DNA from: Acidobacteriota bacterium
Lineage (GTDB): Bacteria > Acidobacteriota > Terriglobia > Terriglobales > Acidobacteriaceae
Reading direction: 5' to 3'
Assembly: GCA_018268915.1 (NCBI GenBank)
Contig: JAFDVQ010000001.1
Coordinates: forward strand, 310,001 to 374,000
DNA: 64,000 nt
Shown here piece after piece: positions 55,529-64,000 of the stretch. Made by a program: the position numbers and the translations under genes. The first letter of the stretch is position 1. Every line of letters begins with the position of its first letter. The notes under the pieces were generated by a model. The model was given only the letters and a program-made list of their open reading frames with translations. It was not told where the DNA came from and made no database searches.

Positions 55529-56728
55529 TCAGTTAGGCGACGGCTTCTGAACCTGATCGATAACAAGCACTTCAGTGAGGGCACTGTCGGCACTCAGTTT
55601 CAATCCGAGCTGCTCTTGAATTGCGGTGTAGAGTTTCGGAGGAGAATCCGGACTATCAGCCTCGGGAATACTCACCCCCAGGCTCGCAAACTGGCTACTA
55701 TCTGGGCTCCACTTCAGAGCAAAATCCCATTTCCCTGAGAGCCCCGTTTGATCGACTGCGGGGCGATCCAGAACGATCTGCTGAAGGTATCCGGCAAGGT
55801 CACTGATATCGGCATTTTTGAAGCTCACTGCGCCGAGCCCCTGCATAAGAATCGAAGGAGCAGCTGTGGGGTCCTGCATACTTCTACTGAGCTTAGGGCC
55901 GGATTTGGCAACGCTAAGTACATATGCAGAGACTCTCTTCTCGTCACGATGAAAGTTGAGACCGAAGCGGTCCGCCAACAGTTTCTGACACATCACTTTC
56001 CACTGCTTTTCACTTGGCTCACCTTCGCCATCTGGCTCGGCTGTGATGTCGTACTTATCCGATTCTGCCCACGCCGGAGCCTTCAGGATCTGGCTTACAT
56101 GCAAATCATAGGCATACCTGATGAGGTCGATTAGTGAGACGTTAATTGTTGAAAAACGCCGTGCACGCATGCTCAGAGTCATTCGTCCTTCGTCCGGCCT
56201 GCTCGGCCTGATTGTCGCAACTTCGAACACGGGATTGGCGTCTGGAGCCATTGGCGCTTGTTGAGGTGGAGACTGGGGGATGCGCCACGCAGTATCCGGT
56301 GTGGCGCGTTCGAGAGTAAGAGGTACAGGGCCTGGACCTATCCCGAGATTCCATGTTCCGACGATCGACTTCCCATTCTGGCTCAATCTGCCTTCATAGC
56401 TTCCAATTCCGTGATTCTCTAACTTAACCGTGCCCCCACTCACGGTGGTCAAATCTACGGAGCCTCTAGTTCCGGTAGCGATTACGTAATAGATTGCGCT
56501 GTAGCCACCGTTGCCCATCTTCGAGATGACCACGACTATGCGTAGGTCGTTCCAGTCATGAATCGCACCTTGCCATGTATCAGCAATGTTTTTCGTCAAC
56601 TCGTTGCCGGACGATTGTGCATTCGCTCCCGGCCAGCCTGACAAATCGAGGAGACTCCCGAACACAGCTGCAAAGATTACGAGGCGAGCAAGGATTGTCT
56701 TGGTTAGGTGAAACTCCCGCTGCTTCAT
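55529..56728 (-). CDS. TIGR03435-family secreted protein with N-terminal extra domain
   Basis: Signal peptide (KTILARLVIFAAVFGSLLDL), an N-terminal beta domain (about 40-140: DTWQGAIHDWNDLRIVVVIS, GSYEGRLSQNGKSIVGTWN), then the TIGR03435 domain from FEVATIRPSRP. It contains LIRYAYDLHVSQILKAPAW, LADRFGLNFHRDEKRVSAYV and the end region TEVLVIDQVQKPSPN. The family is expanded in soil acidobacteria; its function is unknown. The start is uncertain: Met 56728 gives a clean signal peptide, Met 56782 or the frame's first Met would lengthen it. Confidence 0.8.
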   Translation of the reverse strand: MKQREFHLTKTILARLVIFAAVFGSLLDLSGWPGANAQSSGNELTKNIADTWQGAIHDWNDLRIVVVISKMGNGGYSAIYYVIATGTRGSVDLTTVSGGTVKLENHGIGSYEGRLSQNGKSIVGTWNLGIGPGPVPLTLERATPDTAWRIPQSPPQQAPMAPDANPVFEVATIRPSRPDEGRMTLSMRARRFSTINVSLIDLIRYAYDLHVSQILKAPAWAESDKYDITAEPDGEGEPSEKQWKVMCQKLLADRFGLNFHRDEKRVSAYVLSVAKSGPKLSRSMQDPTAAPSILMQGLGAVSFKNADISDLAGYLQQIVLDRPAVDQTGLSGKWDFALKWSPDSSQFASLGVSIPEADSPDSPPKLYTAIQEQLGLKLSADSALTEVLVIDQVQKPSPN

Positions 56729-56900
56729 CGGCGCACATAGTTCTCTCGTGAGCAGAAAGAAGGAACCTCGCTTGGATGGCATAGCTCGAAGGTTATCATC
56801 CAGCTTTTGAGTGGCGCAGGTGGAGAAGCACATTCTGTACCCACCTTTGCACAGCGCCAACTCCGCTACTTCTCCGCTAAAGTTCACCTGAGGACCGCCC

Positions 56901-57506
56901 ATGCCCGAAAGCCGGAAGAACGAGAAACCCTATCAGCCCCAGCACGACATCGTCACTCTTATGACCCAGTTCGAGCAGGAGGTCAAGGACTCTCCCGAAA
57001 TGCCCGACGCAGCCACCCGCCGTCTTCGCGCACGCCTGGTCTTCGAGGAAGCTCTCGAATTCGTCAGAGCCTGCGGCTGCACTGTGACCTCGGAAGCGGG
57101 CACACCGGTCATCGATAAGATCGCTGTCGAACTCGATCCGAACGGCACTCCCGACCTTGTCGAATACGTCGACGGTTGTGTCGACCAGCTTGTCGTCACC
57201 TACGGCGCGCTCAACGCCGCCGGCATTCAGGCCCAGAGCGCATGGGATGAGGTTCAGCGAAGCAACATGAGCAAAGCGTGGCCGCACTGCAGCGTCTGTG
57301 ACGCTGTCCTCGAGCACGGCTCGGGATCCGATCTCGTGCATCCCGGCGACTCCTACGCGCACAGTGGTTCATGGCAGACCGTCCTCAAAGTCCACAAGCG
57401 TGACGACGGAAAATTCATCAAGGCGCCGACCTACTCGCCTGCCAATCTGAAGCGCGTCATCGAAGAACAGATCGAACAGACTCGCGAATCAGCCGTGCTG
57501 AGTTGA
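56901..57506 (+). CDS. MazG/PRA-PH-like nucleoside triphosphate pyrophosphohydrolase
   Basis: All-alpha NTP pyrophosphohydrolase pattern: FEEALEFVRACG (metal-binding ExxE-like) and VDGCVDQLVVTYGALNAAGI (downstream Asp). A C-terminal segment with Cys and His (HCSVCDAVLEHG, HPGDSYAHSGSW) follows. It resembles the phosphoribosyl-ATP pyrophosphohydrolase-like family that cleans up non-canonical nucleotides. Its 3' end overlaps the convergent glycosyltransferase by 18 nt. Confidence 0.75.
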   Translation: MPESRKNEKPYQPQHDIVTLMTQFEQEVKDSPEMPDAATRRLRARLVFEEALEFVRACGCTVTSEAGTPVIDKIAVELDPNGTPDLVEYVDGCVDQLVVTYGALNAAGIQAQSAWDEVQRSNMSKAWPHCSVCDAVLEHGSGSDLVHPGDSYAHSGSWQTVLKVHKRDDGKFIKAPTYSPANLKRVIEEQIEQTRESAVLS

Positions 57507-58706
57507 GCCGGCGGCCATCGACCGATACATCGCGATTGCCCGGTCTACATACTTCTCCAGAGTGAACTCGCTCTCGATGCGTGCGCGGGCAGCCGCGCCC
57601 ATCGCACGTGAAGCTTCCGCATTGTCGAAGTGCCATCGGATGCCTTCTGCGAGCGCGTCCACATCTCTTGCCGGAATCACGTTGCCTTCCGTCCCAGAAC
57701 TTATGCAATCCTCCGCGCCCGACAATTCCGTCGCCACAACGGGCAGGCCGCTCGCCATCGCCTCAAAGATCGAGCGCGCCAGTCCCTCATTCACGGAAGG
57801 GAAGACAAAGAGGTACGAGCTTCGGTATAACTCCGCAACTTCATCGGCCGGGAGAAGGCCCGTCAACCGTAAGTTCGGCATAGCCCATCGGCTGAGAAAA
57901 GGCTGCATCTCTTCAGCAACCTCACCGATCAACACCAGCTCCGCATTTGGCAGGCTCAGTTTCTTCCATGCCTCCAGAAGGTAAGGCAGCCCCTTCGCAA
58001 TCTCCACCCGCCCCACAAAGCACACGCGGAATGGACTTCGCGGTTTCGCCGCATCGGCCGGACGAAAGAACTCGTGATCCACTCCCGCGTGCAGCACGAT
58101 GGCCTTTCGTCCCAGCCCCGCCCGTTCGAAGCTCTGCTTTGCAATCGCAGAGGGAACCACGATAATGTCTGCCTTCTCGTACTCGCGTTCCATCCGTCGA
58201 ACAAGGGCCTCTGGAAGTAAAGCCCGGCAATCCCGCGGCCGCACTCCGAATCGCTCGCACTCCCCCAGCACTGTCCTCTGCCACTCGCGCGGATGCATCG
58301 TGGCCTGCTCGATCACGATCTGCGCACCGAAACCGCGGGCCCTCTCGATACAAGCGAGACAATTCCCCGTCCACCCATGAAAAATCGTGCAGGGCTCAAT
58401 CCAACCTGCGGCCAGCCTATCCGCATAACCGGTGGAGAAAACAACCGGCAGATTCCACGCTCGTTTACTACCCGGCAGCCGTCGCCACGCCGCCCAGGCC
58501 ACACGGTCCGCCCAACTATACCGTCGATACGAGCGCACCTGCCTTTGCCCGCCCTCATCGTCGGGATCGAAAATCTCGACGCCTCGCGGAAAAGCAATCA
58601 CCCGCTTCAGCATGCCCTCACGCTGCAATCTCTCAGCTACACGCATCTGAAACGCCTGCGATCCGATCGACAGCGTTACCGTGCATCGGTTCGAACTTTC
58701 CGGCAT
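57489..58706 (-). CDS. GT4-type glycosyltransferase
   Basis: GT-B fold. The C-terminal half shows the GT4 pattern: VCFVGRVEIAKGLPYLLEAW, LTGLLPADEVAELY, and VFPSVNEGLARSIFEAMASG followed by LPVVATELSGAED (the Glu pair for the nucleotide-sugar). It probably adds a sugar to a surface polysaccharide or lipid; donor and acceptor are unknown. The ATG overlaps the stop of the DUF421 gene by one base (TAATG), so the two are translationally coupled. Confidence 0.88.
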   Translation of the reverse strand: MPESSNRCTVTLSIGSQAFQMRVAERLQREGMLKRVIAFPRGVEIFDPDDEGGQRQVRSYRRYSWADRVAWAAWRRLPGSKRAWNLPVVFSTGYADRLAAGWIEPCTIFHGWTGNCLACIERARGFGAQIVIEQATMHPREWQRTVLGECERFGVRPRDCRALLPEALVRRMEREYEKADIIVVPSAIAKQSFERAGLGRKAIVLHAGVDHEFFRPADAAKPRSPFRVCFVGRVEIAKGLPYLLEAWKKLSLPNAELVLIGEVAEEMQPFLSRWAMPNLRLTGLLPADEVAELYRSSYLFVFPSVNEGLARSIFEAMASGLPVVATELSGAEDCISSGTEGNVIPARDVDALAEGIRWHFDNAEASRAMGAAARARIESEFTLEKYVDRAIAMYRSMAAGSTQHG

Positions 58707-59338
58707 TACGCGTTACCGGCTCCCTGCAGCGTCTTCACCTGCTGGACGAGGGACTCGATCTTCGCGAGCAACTCTTCATGCCGCTTGTCGGCTGCCGAAG
58801 GATCGCGCCCTTCCATATAAAACGTTCCATTCGGCTCCAACTGGCAGCGATGCACATCGTGGATATGTTCGAATCCCTGCTTGTGTACTGCGTCCAGCAA
58901 CTCCTCCTGCGTGAGTGCTTCCCGCTCCAGCGCCTTTCGATCGACTTGTCCATCGCGGATCAGCACGGTAGCTTTGCCCTCAAGTGCCCGGTTCAGCCGC
59001 GGCGACCGAAAGAGAAGCCGAACGACAATCCAGTTGATCGACAGTAAACTCATCGCTCCGATCACTCCGCCCGTCACTGAGTTGTCTTCGCCGATGATCG
59101 CGTTCTGCACCGTGTTCGATAGCGAGAGCAACACCACAAGATCGAAAGGATTCAACTGCGCTAGCTCTCGCTTGCCAAAAATTCGCAACAGTAGAACTAG
59201 AGCGAGGTACACAACCACCGGACGCAAAATCTTCTCAGCCAGCGGCAGAGGCAGATGGAACATGCTGTCAATCATCGGTGCAAGAATCATGGTGCGAGGA
59301 TATACCGCTTCTGTAGTCATTCGGCTAATACGGTCCAC
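58706..59338 (-). CDS. DUF421-family membrane protein (YetF/YcaP-like)
   Basis: Three N-terminal helices (RPVVVYLALVLLLRIFG, DLVVLLSLSNTVQNAIIG, VIGAMSLLSINWIVVRLLF). Then comes the cytoplasmic DUF421 domain: GKATVLIRDGQVDRKALERE, LTQEELLDAVHKQGFEHIHD, CQLEPNGTFYME. A C-terminal coiled-coil end (HEELLAKIESLVQQVKTL) closes it. In Bacillus, members act in spore-germination-like or membrane roles, poorly defined. Met17 (59290) may be the true start because the first 16 residues are not membrane-like. Confidence 0.85.
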   Translation of the reverse strand: MDRISRMTTEAVYPRTMILAPMIDSMFHLPLPLAEKILRPVVVYLALVLLLRIFGKRELAQLNPFDLVVLLSLSNTVQNAIIGEDNSVTGGVIGAMSLLSINWIVVRLLFRSPRLNRALEGKATVLIRDGQVDRKALEREALTQEELLDAVHKQGFEHIHDVHRCQLEPNGTFYMEGRDPSAADKRHEELLAKIESLVQQVKTLQGAGNA

Positions 59339-59445
59339 GGGCGCACCGAAATAGAAAACCAGGTGCCTGCGATAAAATCCGCTTTAGCTGTGCTGATTGA
59401 ATCGGGACTTTATTGGTCCCATTGCTCCTGGAGGATTTTGCCCCA

Positions 59446-60432
59446 GTGTCCGTCGATTCCCGCCCGGTCTTTGTAGAGATGACTCCGTTTCGCATTGAGC
59501 CTCAGTACGTCGTCCGTGTCTGGGGCTGGAGCGACCTTCGTCCCTGGTACGACCACATAGCTGATAAAGATCCCATCGGCGAAGTATGGCTCACCGGAGA
59601 CGAGTGCAGAGTAGCCACCGGACCGCACGCTGGCAAGAAACTCGCAAAGGTGTTCGACGAGCATTCAAGCTCCTTGCTGGGCCCTGAAGCCGCATCTTCA
59701 GGCTCACCTCTTCTCATTAAGGTCATCTTCGCCCTTGAAAAACTCAGCGTGCAGGTGCATCCCGACGATCGGCTCGCCAAAAAGTACGGAGAACCTCGCG
59801 GCAAGACGGAATGCTGGTACACGCTTGCCGCGGATCCTGATGCCAAGGTCGCTCTCGGACTCAAAGAGGGTGTCACCCTCGACAGAGTGAAAGCCGAGAT
59901 CACCGACGGCACCCTTGAAGAGAGCCTGAATCTGTTGCCGGTTCACGCAGGCGACATGATCTTCGTCGATGCGGGCACGGTGCACGCCATCTGGCCCGGC
60001 TCCGTTCTTCTGGAAACTCAGCAGAATTCCGACCTCACCTACCGCATGTACGATTACGGTCGTCCGCGCCCTCTCCATGTCGACAAATCCATCGAAGCAA
60101 CTCGACTCACGACAAACGCTGGAATCATTCCTCCCAAAGTTCTCCCAGATCGCACCGTCCTTATCGAAAGCACATACTTCGCGGTCGAGAAGATCCCCGT
60201 AGACGTAAGCCGCTCCAGCACCACGCTTCACTCTCCCGGGCAAGTCTCCCCGGCGCTCTCCTATCTCTTCGCCGCTAAAGGCGGCGCTCGTCTCACCAGC
60301 CCAAGCTTCGAATCTGTCGACCTTCCTGAACGCGGCATTGTTGCAATCCCGGCGTCTTCGCCCATCTTCGCGATACAGGACCTTGGAGATCTTGACCTGA
60401 TTCGCATTACAGCTCGTACACCCGGAAAGTAG
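59446..60432 (+). CDS. manA: mannose-6-phosphate isomerase, class I
   Basis: Zinc cupin isomerase between fructose 6-phosphate and mannose 6-phosphate. Motifs: GEVWLTGDECRV, KLSVQVHPDDRLA (zinc Gln/His), GKTECWYTL (zinc Glu), FVDAGTVHAIWPGSVLLETQQNSDLTYRMYDYGR (zinc His). It is the short bacterial form (about 330 versus 391 in E. coli). The GTG start at 59446 has GGAGG 11 nt upstream; a TTG at 59413 or ATG at 59479 are alternatives. The HD-domain gene follows 2 nt later. It supplies mannose for surface glycans, fitting the nearby GT4 gene. Confidence 0.92.
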   Translation: MSVDSRPVFVEMTPFRIEPQYVVRVWGWSDLRPWYDHIADKDPIGEVWLTGDECRVATGPHAGKKLAKVFDEHSSSLLGPEAASSGSPLLIKVIFALEKLSVQVHPDDRLAKKYGEPRGKTECWYTLAADPDAKVALGLKEGVTLDRVKAEITDGTLEESLNLLPVHAGDMIFVDAGTVHAIWPGSVLLETQQNSDLTYRMYDYGRPRPLHVDKSIEATRLTTNAGIIPPKVLPDRTVLIESTYFAVEKIPVDVSRSSTTLHSPGQVSPALSYLFAAKGGARLTSPSFESVDLPERGIVAIPASSPIFAIQDLGDLDLIRITARTPGK

Positions 60433-60434
60433 TC

Positions 60435-61040
60435 ATGACCCGCGACTGGCGTTCGTCCGTCATCGAGTACATACGCACCGAAGCCCGCCCAGTCGACAAA
60501 TTCGGCCACCAGCCGAGGCTATATGCACTGGCCACGGAAATCGGCAGAGGCATGGACTACGACGATGATGTCCTGTTTGCGGCGGCATGGATGCATGACC
60601 TTGGTGTATTTCTCGGCCATCGCCCGCAAGATCCCAAGCAACTTTCCCGCTGGGATCACGTCCCATACACCATCCAGCGCAGCAGAGAACTCCTCTCAGA
60701 CTTTGGATTTCCTCCTGCGAAACTGGATGCCGTTTCCGAAGCGATCCTGCACCACCAGCCAAAGGACGACCCAACCACAGTGGAAGCTACATTGTTGCGC
60801 GATGCTGACATCCTTGAGCAACTTGGCGCAATTGGACTGCTGCGTGCCGCGGTGAAAGTCGGTCGCGACACCCGCTATCCGACATTTACATCCATCCTGC
60901 CCGTACTAACTCATGCCGTTAACCAATTGGCCAACCAAACTCGCCTGGCCCAAACTAAGGTCATGGCTCAATCGCGAGCAGAGATGCTACGCTCGTTCTT
61001 AGCTGCACTTGAGAACGAGGCACGAGATCAGCTCTATTAG
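60435..61040 (+). CDS. HD-domain metal-dependent phosphohydrolase
   Basis: HD superfamily pattern: an early His region (FGHQPRLYALATEIG), AAAWMHDLGVFLGH (the HD pair), AILHHQP and LRDADILEQLG (the late Asp). Substrates in the family are nucleotides or phosphosugars; none can be named. It is probably cotranscribed with manA, 2 nt after its stop. Confidence 0.85.
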   Translation: MTRDWRSSVIEYIRTEARPVDKFGHQPRLYALATEIGRGMDYDDDVLFAAAWMHDLGVFLGHRPQDPKQLSRWDHVPYTIQRSRELLSDFGFPPAKLDAVSEAILHHQPKDDPTTVEATLLRDADILEQLGAIGLLRAAVKVGRDTRYPTFTSILPVLTHAVNQLANQTRLAQTKVMAQSRAEMLRSFLAALENEARDQLY

Positions 61041-61160
61041 TCCCCTTTGACTTTGTACCCATTCGTGCGCTTGTTGCACTTTGCCCCATACACATTCATT
61101 TTGATTTGGAAGAGAGCCGCTCCCTGCGTTGGCGAGTGGTATCCCCAGGAGGATTGCATC

Positions 61161-61757
61161 ATGCGATGGAAGTCGTTATCTGTGCCGTTATTGCTCTTAG
61201 TTCTTATCGGGGCAGCCTCACGCATTGAGGCTCAAGTTGCATATTCGGCCCGCGAAGGAAAACTACCACTCACCATCGGCTTTGGCGTAGCAGATTTCTC
61301 TGACGATTGGGGAGGCCGGGACCCACGCCAAGTCGGCCTGACTTTGTGGGTGGACTGGCGTCTACCCCATATGCCTTCAAAGCTCAGCGGTCTTGGCCTC
61401 GAATTCGAGGGACGCGACGTCAATTACGCAACTCCGGACTACCTTTCAGGACATCGCATGACGACAGGTCTGGCCGGCCCCATGTACCAGTGGCGTCGCG
61501 AAAGCAGGGTTCGTCCCTACGTCAAGTATCTTCTGGGAATCGGTAACATCGACTTTCCTGGAGCTTGCTGCTATCAGCAGGACACCCGCAATGTATTTGC
61601 TCCTGCCGGCGGAGCCGATGTCAGGCTGGTCGGCCGTCTCTCTGCACGCGGAGAATATGAGTACCAGTTCTGGCACAAAATATTCGGCCCGCATGACCTC
61701 ACCCCCAATGGGTTCACTCTTGGTGTGGTCTATGACCTCGGAAGAATTCAACAGTAA
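61161..61757 (+). CDS. small outer-membrane beta-barrel protein
   Basis: AGGAGG precedes the ATG. Signal peptide (SLSVPLLLLVLIGAASRIEA), then alternating strands ending in the aromatic-rich C-terminal strand FTLGVVYDLGRIQQ. Patterns such as LTIGFGVADFSDDW, PYVKYLLGIGNIDF and EYEYQFWHKIF fit an eight-stranded OmpA/OmpW-type barrel. No named family is recognised. A UUCG-loop terminator follows. Confidence 0.75.
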   Translation: MRWKSLSVPLLLLVLIGAASRIEAQVAYSAREGKLPLTIGFGVADFSDDWGGRDPRQVGLTLWVDWRLPHMPSKLSGLGLEFEGRDVNYATPDYLSGHRMTTGLAGPMYQWRRESRVRPYVKYLLGIGNIDFPGACCYQQDTRNVFAPAGGADVRLVGRLSARGEYEYQFWHKIFGPHDLTPNGFTLGVVYDLGRIQQ

Positions 61758-61782
61758 GCTCCGAAGTCAACATCAATCGATT

Positions 61783-61809
61783 GAAAGGGCGCTTCGGCGC
61801 CCTTTCTTT
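61783..61809 (+). terminator. intrinsic terminator with UUCG tetraloop
   Basis: GAAAGGGCGC-TTCG-GCGCCCTTTC, perfect 10-bp stem with the extra-stable tetraloop, followed by TTTG. It ends the manA-HD-barrel region and lies 35 nt before the DoxX start. Confidence 0.85.
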
Positions 61810-61843
61810 GCAGCATCTTCAGCGGTATCTTGTTGGAAGCAGA

Positions 61844-62266
61844 ATGACTGACTCAACTCAGGAATTGCCTCAACCCGATCCCCAACCCCAGGAGGGCGCA
61901 GCCAGCGAACTCCGGTTTCGGAATTCCATTCCCGATTGGACGATCCGAGCCATCATCTGCTTGATCTTCCTGTATTTTGGCACCTCGAAGTTCAAGAACG
62001 ATGCCAAGGCCACATGGGTTGTGTTCTTCGAACAGGTAGGCCTGGGCCAGTGGCTACGCTATCTCACAGGTGCACTTGAAACCGTTGGCGCATTCATGGT
62101 GCTCGTCTCAGGCACTGTCGAGATCGGCTTGGCGATGATCATGATTGTCACGCTGGGCGCGACCGTTATCTCGGTGTCCCTCATGCATGACGCTCCCGGC
62201 GCCTTCGTTCCATTTGCTTTGTTCTGCGGAATGATCGCCTTCTGGCTGCATCGGCGTCGCGTCTGA
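61844..62266 (+). CDS. DoxX-like small membrane protein
   Basis: 140 residues with four hydrophobic segments: IRAIICLIFLYFGTSKF, LTGALETVGAFMVLVSG, GLAMIMIVTLGATVISVSLM, FVPFALFCGMIAFWLH, with a proline-rich cytoplasmic N-terminus. The layout and GTSKFKN, GALETVGA motifs fit the DoxX/DoxD superfamily. The start with GGAAGCAG upstream is preferred. It ends 8 nt from the convergent protease-like gene. Confidence 0.7.
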   Translation: MTDSTQELPQPDPQPQEGAASELRFRNSIPDWTIRAIICLIFLYFGTSKFKNDAKATWVVFFEQVGLGQWLRYLTGALETVGAFMVLVSGTVEIGLAMIMIVTLGATVISVSLMHDAPGAFVPFALFCGMIAFWLHRRRV

Positions 62267-62274
62267 TTGCGCCG

Positions 62275-64000
62275 TCAGGGCAACCCAATCCTGTGCGGAT
62301 TCCAGAGCTTATCCGTCTCGGTCCCCATGCTCGTCACATGCGGAACGCAATGGTGTGCTTCAGGAAACGCGGCAGCATACGAACGGGTCACGTGCAGCCG
62401 GTTCATAGTTACGTAACGTGCCCGCATTCCGCCGATAGTGGGCGGAAGCGTCTCCGGCATGCGGTTGCGGTCGACATACACCACAAGCGCGGCCTGGCGG
62501 GGATCATCCATGCTCTGCCCGACGCCGATTCCAAAGAACGCTGAGTTCTGCTGCATGATCGATCGCGTCAATCTTCGCTTTGTGGCTATCGCCTTCGCAA
62601 CCGTCGATGCAGGCAGGGGAGAGTTCGACGCAGCCGTTGGCACCAAGGGCGCTGAGCCCAACGCAACAGCGCGCGCATTCGACGGCACCACGACCGTTCG
62701 CATTCCCCCGATCGTCTCGGGAACAATAGGCGAAATCGCGGGGTCGATATACACAACTACTGCGCCGCCCCCCGGCTGATCTGTACTTTTCCCTGCGGTA
62801 ATGCCCAGGATCCCGGCAGACGGGTTCACCAATACCCGCGCGGCTCCCAATGCCTGCTGTTGCCGGGTAAGCTCCGCATCGCTCAAACGTCTCGCCAGCA
62901 CCGCACTGGATGTGCTGTCGCCGTAGCTGAGGCAGCTTACTTCATGATCTGCGGCGCCCACAAACGAGAGATCCGGGCCGCCTGGCATCTGATCTGAAAG
63001 CTCGTTCAGTATGTCCGACACAGGATTCGCAATCGCATGGCTGACACCGTTGCCGTCGATCCCGCCCGCGAAGAACAAGCCAACCGGCTCGGCATTCGCG
63101 GAATCCACCATTAGCGCGCCTGAGTCACCGGCATCGCTGAAGCGATCTCCGCTCACAGCTAGCTGTCCTCGGAATGTCTTCGTAAGGTAGGGCTTTGTCT
63201 CCGCGCAGTCGCGATAGTAGTCCACCGCCACGTCAAGATCGAGAGCCGAAACCTTTCCGCATGTCAGGCCCGTTGTGCGCCCGCTCTTTGCCACCCGCAA
63301 CTGCAAGGTTGCGCTTTCTCCCTTGCCGCCGGTCGATGAAATCCCCGGCGGAGCTGAAGATAGGGAACCATCCGCAAGCCGCGATCCAAGTTCTAAGATG
63401 CTGCCCGAGGCGTCCACTGTGTGAGAAGCCACCTGCGCGATCGCCGCATCCGCATTGGTCTCCTGCAAGTGGAGCGGCAGCCATGCCGTCAGCGCGCCCA
63501 CCGGCACAGTCCCCGGTCCATCCCCATTCGGCGTGCAATTGTTGTCAATCAGCCCCGGCTGCACAACCGTGTCGCCAATTGCAGCCTGATCGCTGCGCGC
63601 CAGAACGTGGTTGTTGCTCAGCAGGTACTCACGCCCGCTGTCATCTTTCAACAGCGATCCCAGAGTCCCGCTGCAGCAGTCGACGATTGTGTTGCCTTTC
63701 TCGTCGAAATCGTTGTTGTTCCCACCCGAACTCCCCAGCGCTATTGGAAACACCAGCGCACTCTGATGCGTTGCGGGATTGCTTCCCACTCCCGGCGCAT
63801 TCAAGAGAATCGCCGATTCCGTCCGGGCACTGGAACCCGGAGCCGATGCCACCACATACGTCACCCCAGTAGCGGCAACAGTCGCCGGAGCGGTATATGT
63901 GACGGAACAGGAAGTGAAAGCTCGATGTGTCTTCTGGCAACTTACCGGGCCCAGCGAGCCTTCTCCGCCGCTGTCTCCTGAAGGAGTATTCGAGAGCGCG
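62275..64000 (-). CDS. chymotrypsin-fold (NAL1-like) secreted protease, 5' end cut by window edge
   Basis: The frame runs off the right edge: reading upstream of the GTG at 63864 continues in frame (...SCSVTYTAPATVAATGVTYVV...) with an Ig-like or S-layer-like linker. The protease core has LLSNNHVLAR (His), ETNADAAIAQV (Asp) and FSDAGDSGALMVDS (Ser), a plausible catalytic triad, plus GLFFAGGIDGNGVSH. The C-terminal part contains two related repeats: GILGITAGKSTDQPGGGAVV with PETIGGMRTVVV, and FGIGVGQSMDDPRQAALVVY with PTIGGMRARYV. The role is unknown, probably cell surface or secreted. Confidence 0.75.
   Translation of the reverse strand, partial: ALSNTPSGDSGGEGSLGPVSCQKTHRAFTSCSVTYTAPATVAATGVTYVVASAPGSSARTESAILLNAPGVGSNPATHQSALVFPIALGSSGGNNNDFDEKGNTIVDCCSGTLGSLLKDDSGREYLLSNNHVLARSDQAAIGDTVVQPGLIDNNCTPNGDGPGTVPVGALTAWLPLHLQETNADAAIAQVASHTVDASGSILELGSRLADGSLSSAPPGISSTGGKGESATLQLRVAKSGRTTGLTCGKVSALDLDVAVDYYRDCAETKPYLTKTFRGQLAVSGDRFSDAGDSGALMVDSANAEPVGLFFAGGIDGNGVSHAIANPVSDILNELSDQMPGGPDLSFVGAADHEVSCLSYGDSTSSAVLARRLSDAELTRQQQALGAARVLVNPSAGILGITAGKSTDQPGGGAVVVYIDPAISPIVPETIGGMRTVVVPSNARAVALGSAPLVPTAASNSPLPASTVAKAIATKRRLTRSIMQQNSAFFGIGVGQSMDDPRQAALVVYVDRNRMPETLPPTIGGMRARYVTMNRLHVTRSYAAAFPEAHHCVPHVTSMGTETDKLWNPHRIGLP

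Overview
The window looks like a chromosomal piece from a soil bacterium of the phylum Acidobacteriota, probably class Terriglobia. This is inferred from content and not from a marker-gene tree. The signs are a TIGR03435-type protein (a family largely confined to this phylum), a large set of secreted plant-polysaccharide glycosidases, families of YncE/lactonase-like lipoproteins, a winged-helix/TPR regulator, CreD with its own HTH regulator, and moderately high G+C. No insertion sequence, prophage, CRISPR array, rRNA or tRNA gene was found. Both edges cut genes.

Layout. 1-4.8 kb, minus strand: a truncated secreted esterase, then a run mlaE-mlaF-zinc phospholipase C-topoisomerase IB. 5.0-8.3 kb: trehalose synthesis (membrane/HAMP-fused OtsA, then OtsB). 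8.4-17.1 kb: GH29 alpha-fucosidase, an NtrC-type regulator with a large PDZ/GAF/PAS histidine kinase, then divergent araD and a GH127-type arabinofuranosidase. 17.2-18.9 kb: an ECF sigma factor, a one-TM protein and an LTxxQ (Spy/CpxP-like) protein. 19.1-21.5 kb: NfnAB/SudAB-like electron-transfer pair. 21.7-31.1 kb: GH3-PA14 glucosidase/xylosidase, winged-helix/TPR regulator, DUF481 barrel, XRE-cupin regulator, sugar MFS transporter, class II aldolase. 31.2-35.8 kb: DEAD-box helicase and rplM-rpsI-rpsB-tsf, with long structured intergenic RNAs. 35.8-43.2 kb: DUF3999-DUF2339, uppS, a creD/HTH/membrane-protein operon, and pyrH. 43.3-48.5 kb: acyltransferase and three tandem beta-propeller lipoproteins. 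48.9-64 kb: M13 peptidase, secreted amidohydrolase, EAL-HDOD protein, guaA, TIGR03435 protein, MazG-like hydrolase, GT4 glycosyltransferase, DUF421 protein, mannose-6-phosphate isomerase, HD hydrolase, small barrel and DoxX proteins, and a truncated chymotrypsin-fold protease.

How they fit. GH29, GH127, GH3, AraD, the MFS porter and the class II aldolase suggest use of hemicellulose and pectin side-chain sugars. Translation genes, pyrH, uppS and guaA are the housekeeping core. The most notable non-coding signals are two promoter-linked multi-helix RNA candidates (31193-31397 and 32763-33040) and a pair of near-identical 17-bp palindromes at the two ends of the creD operon.
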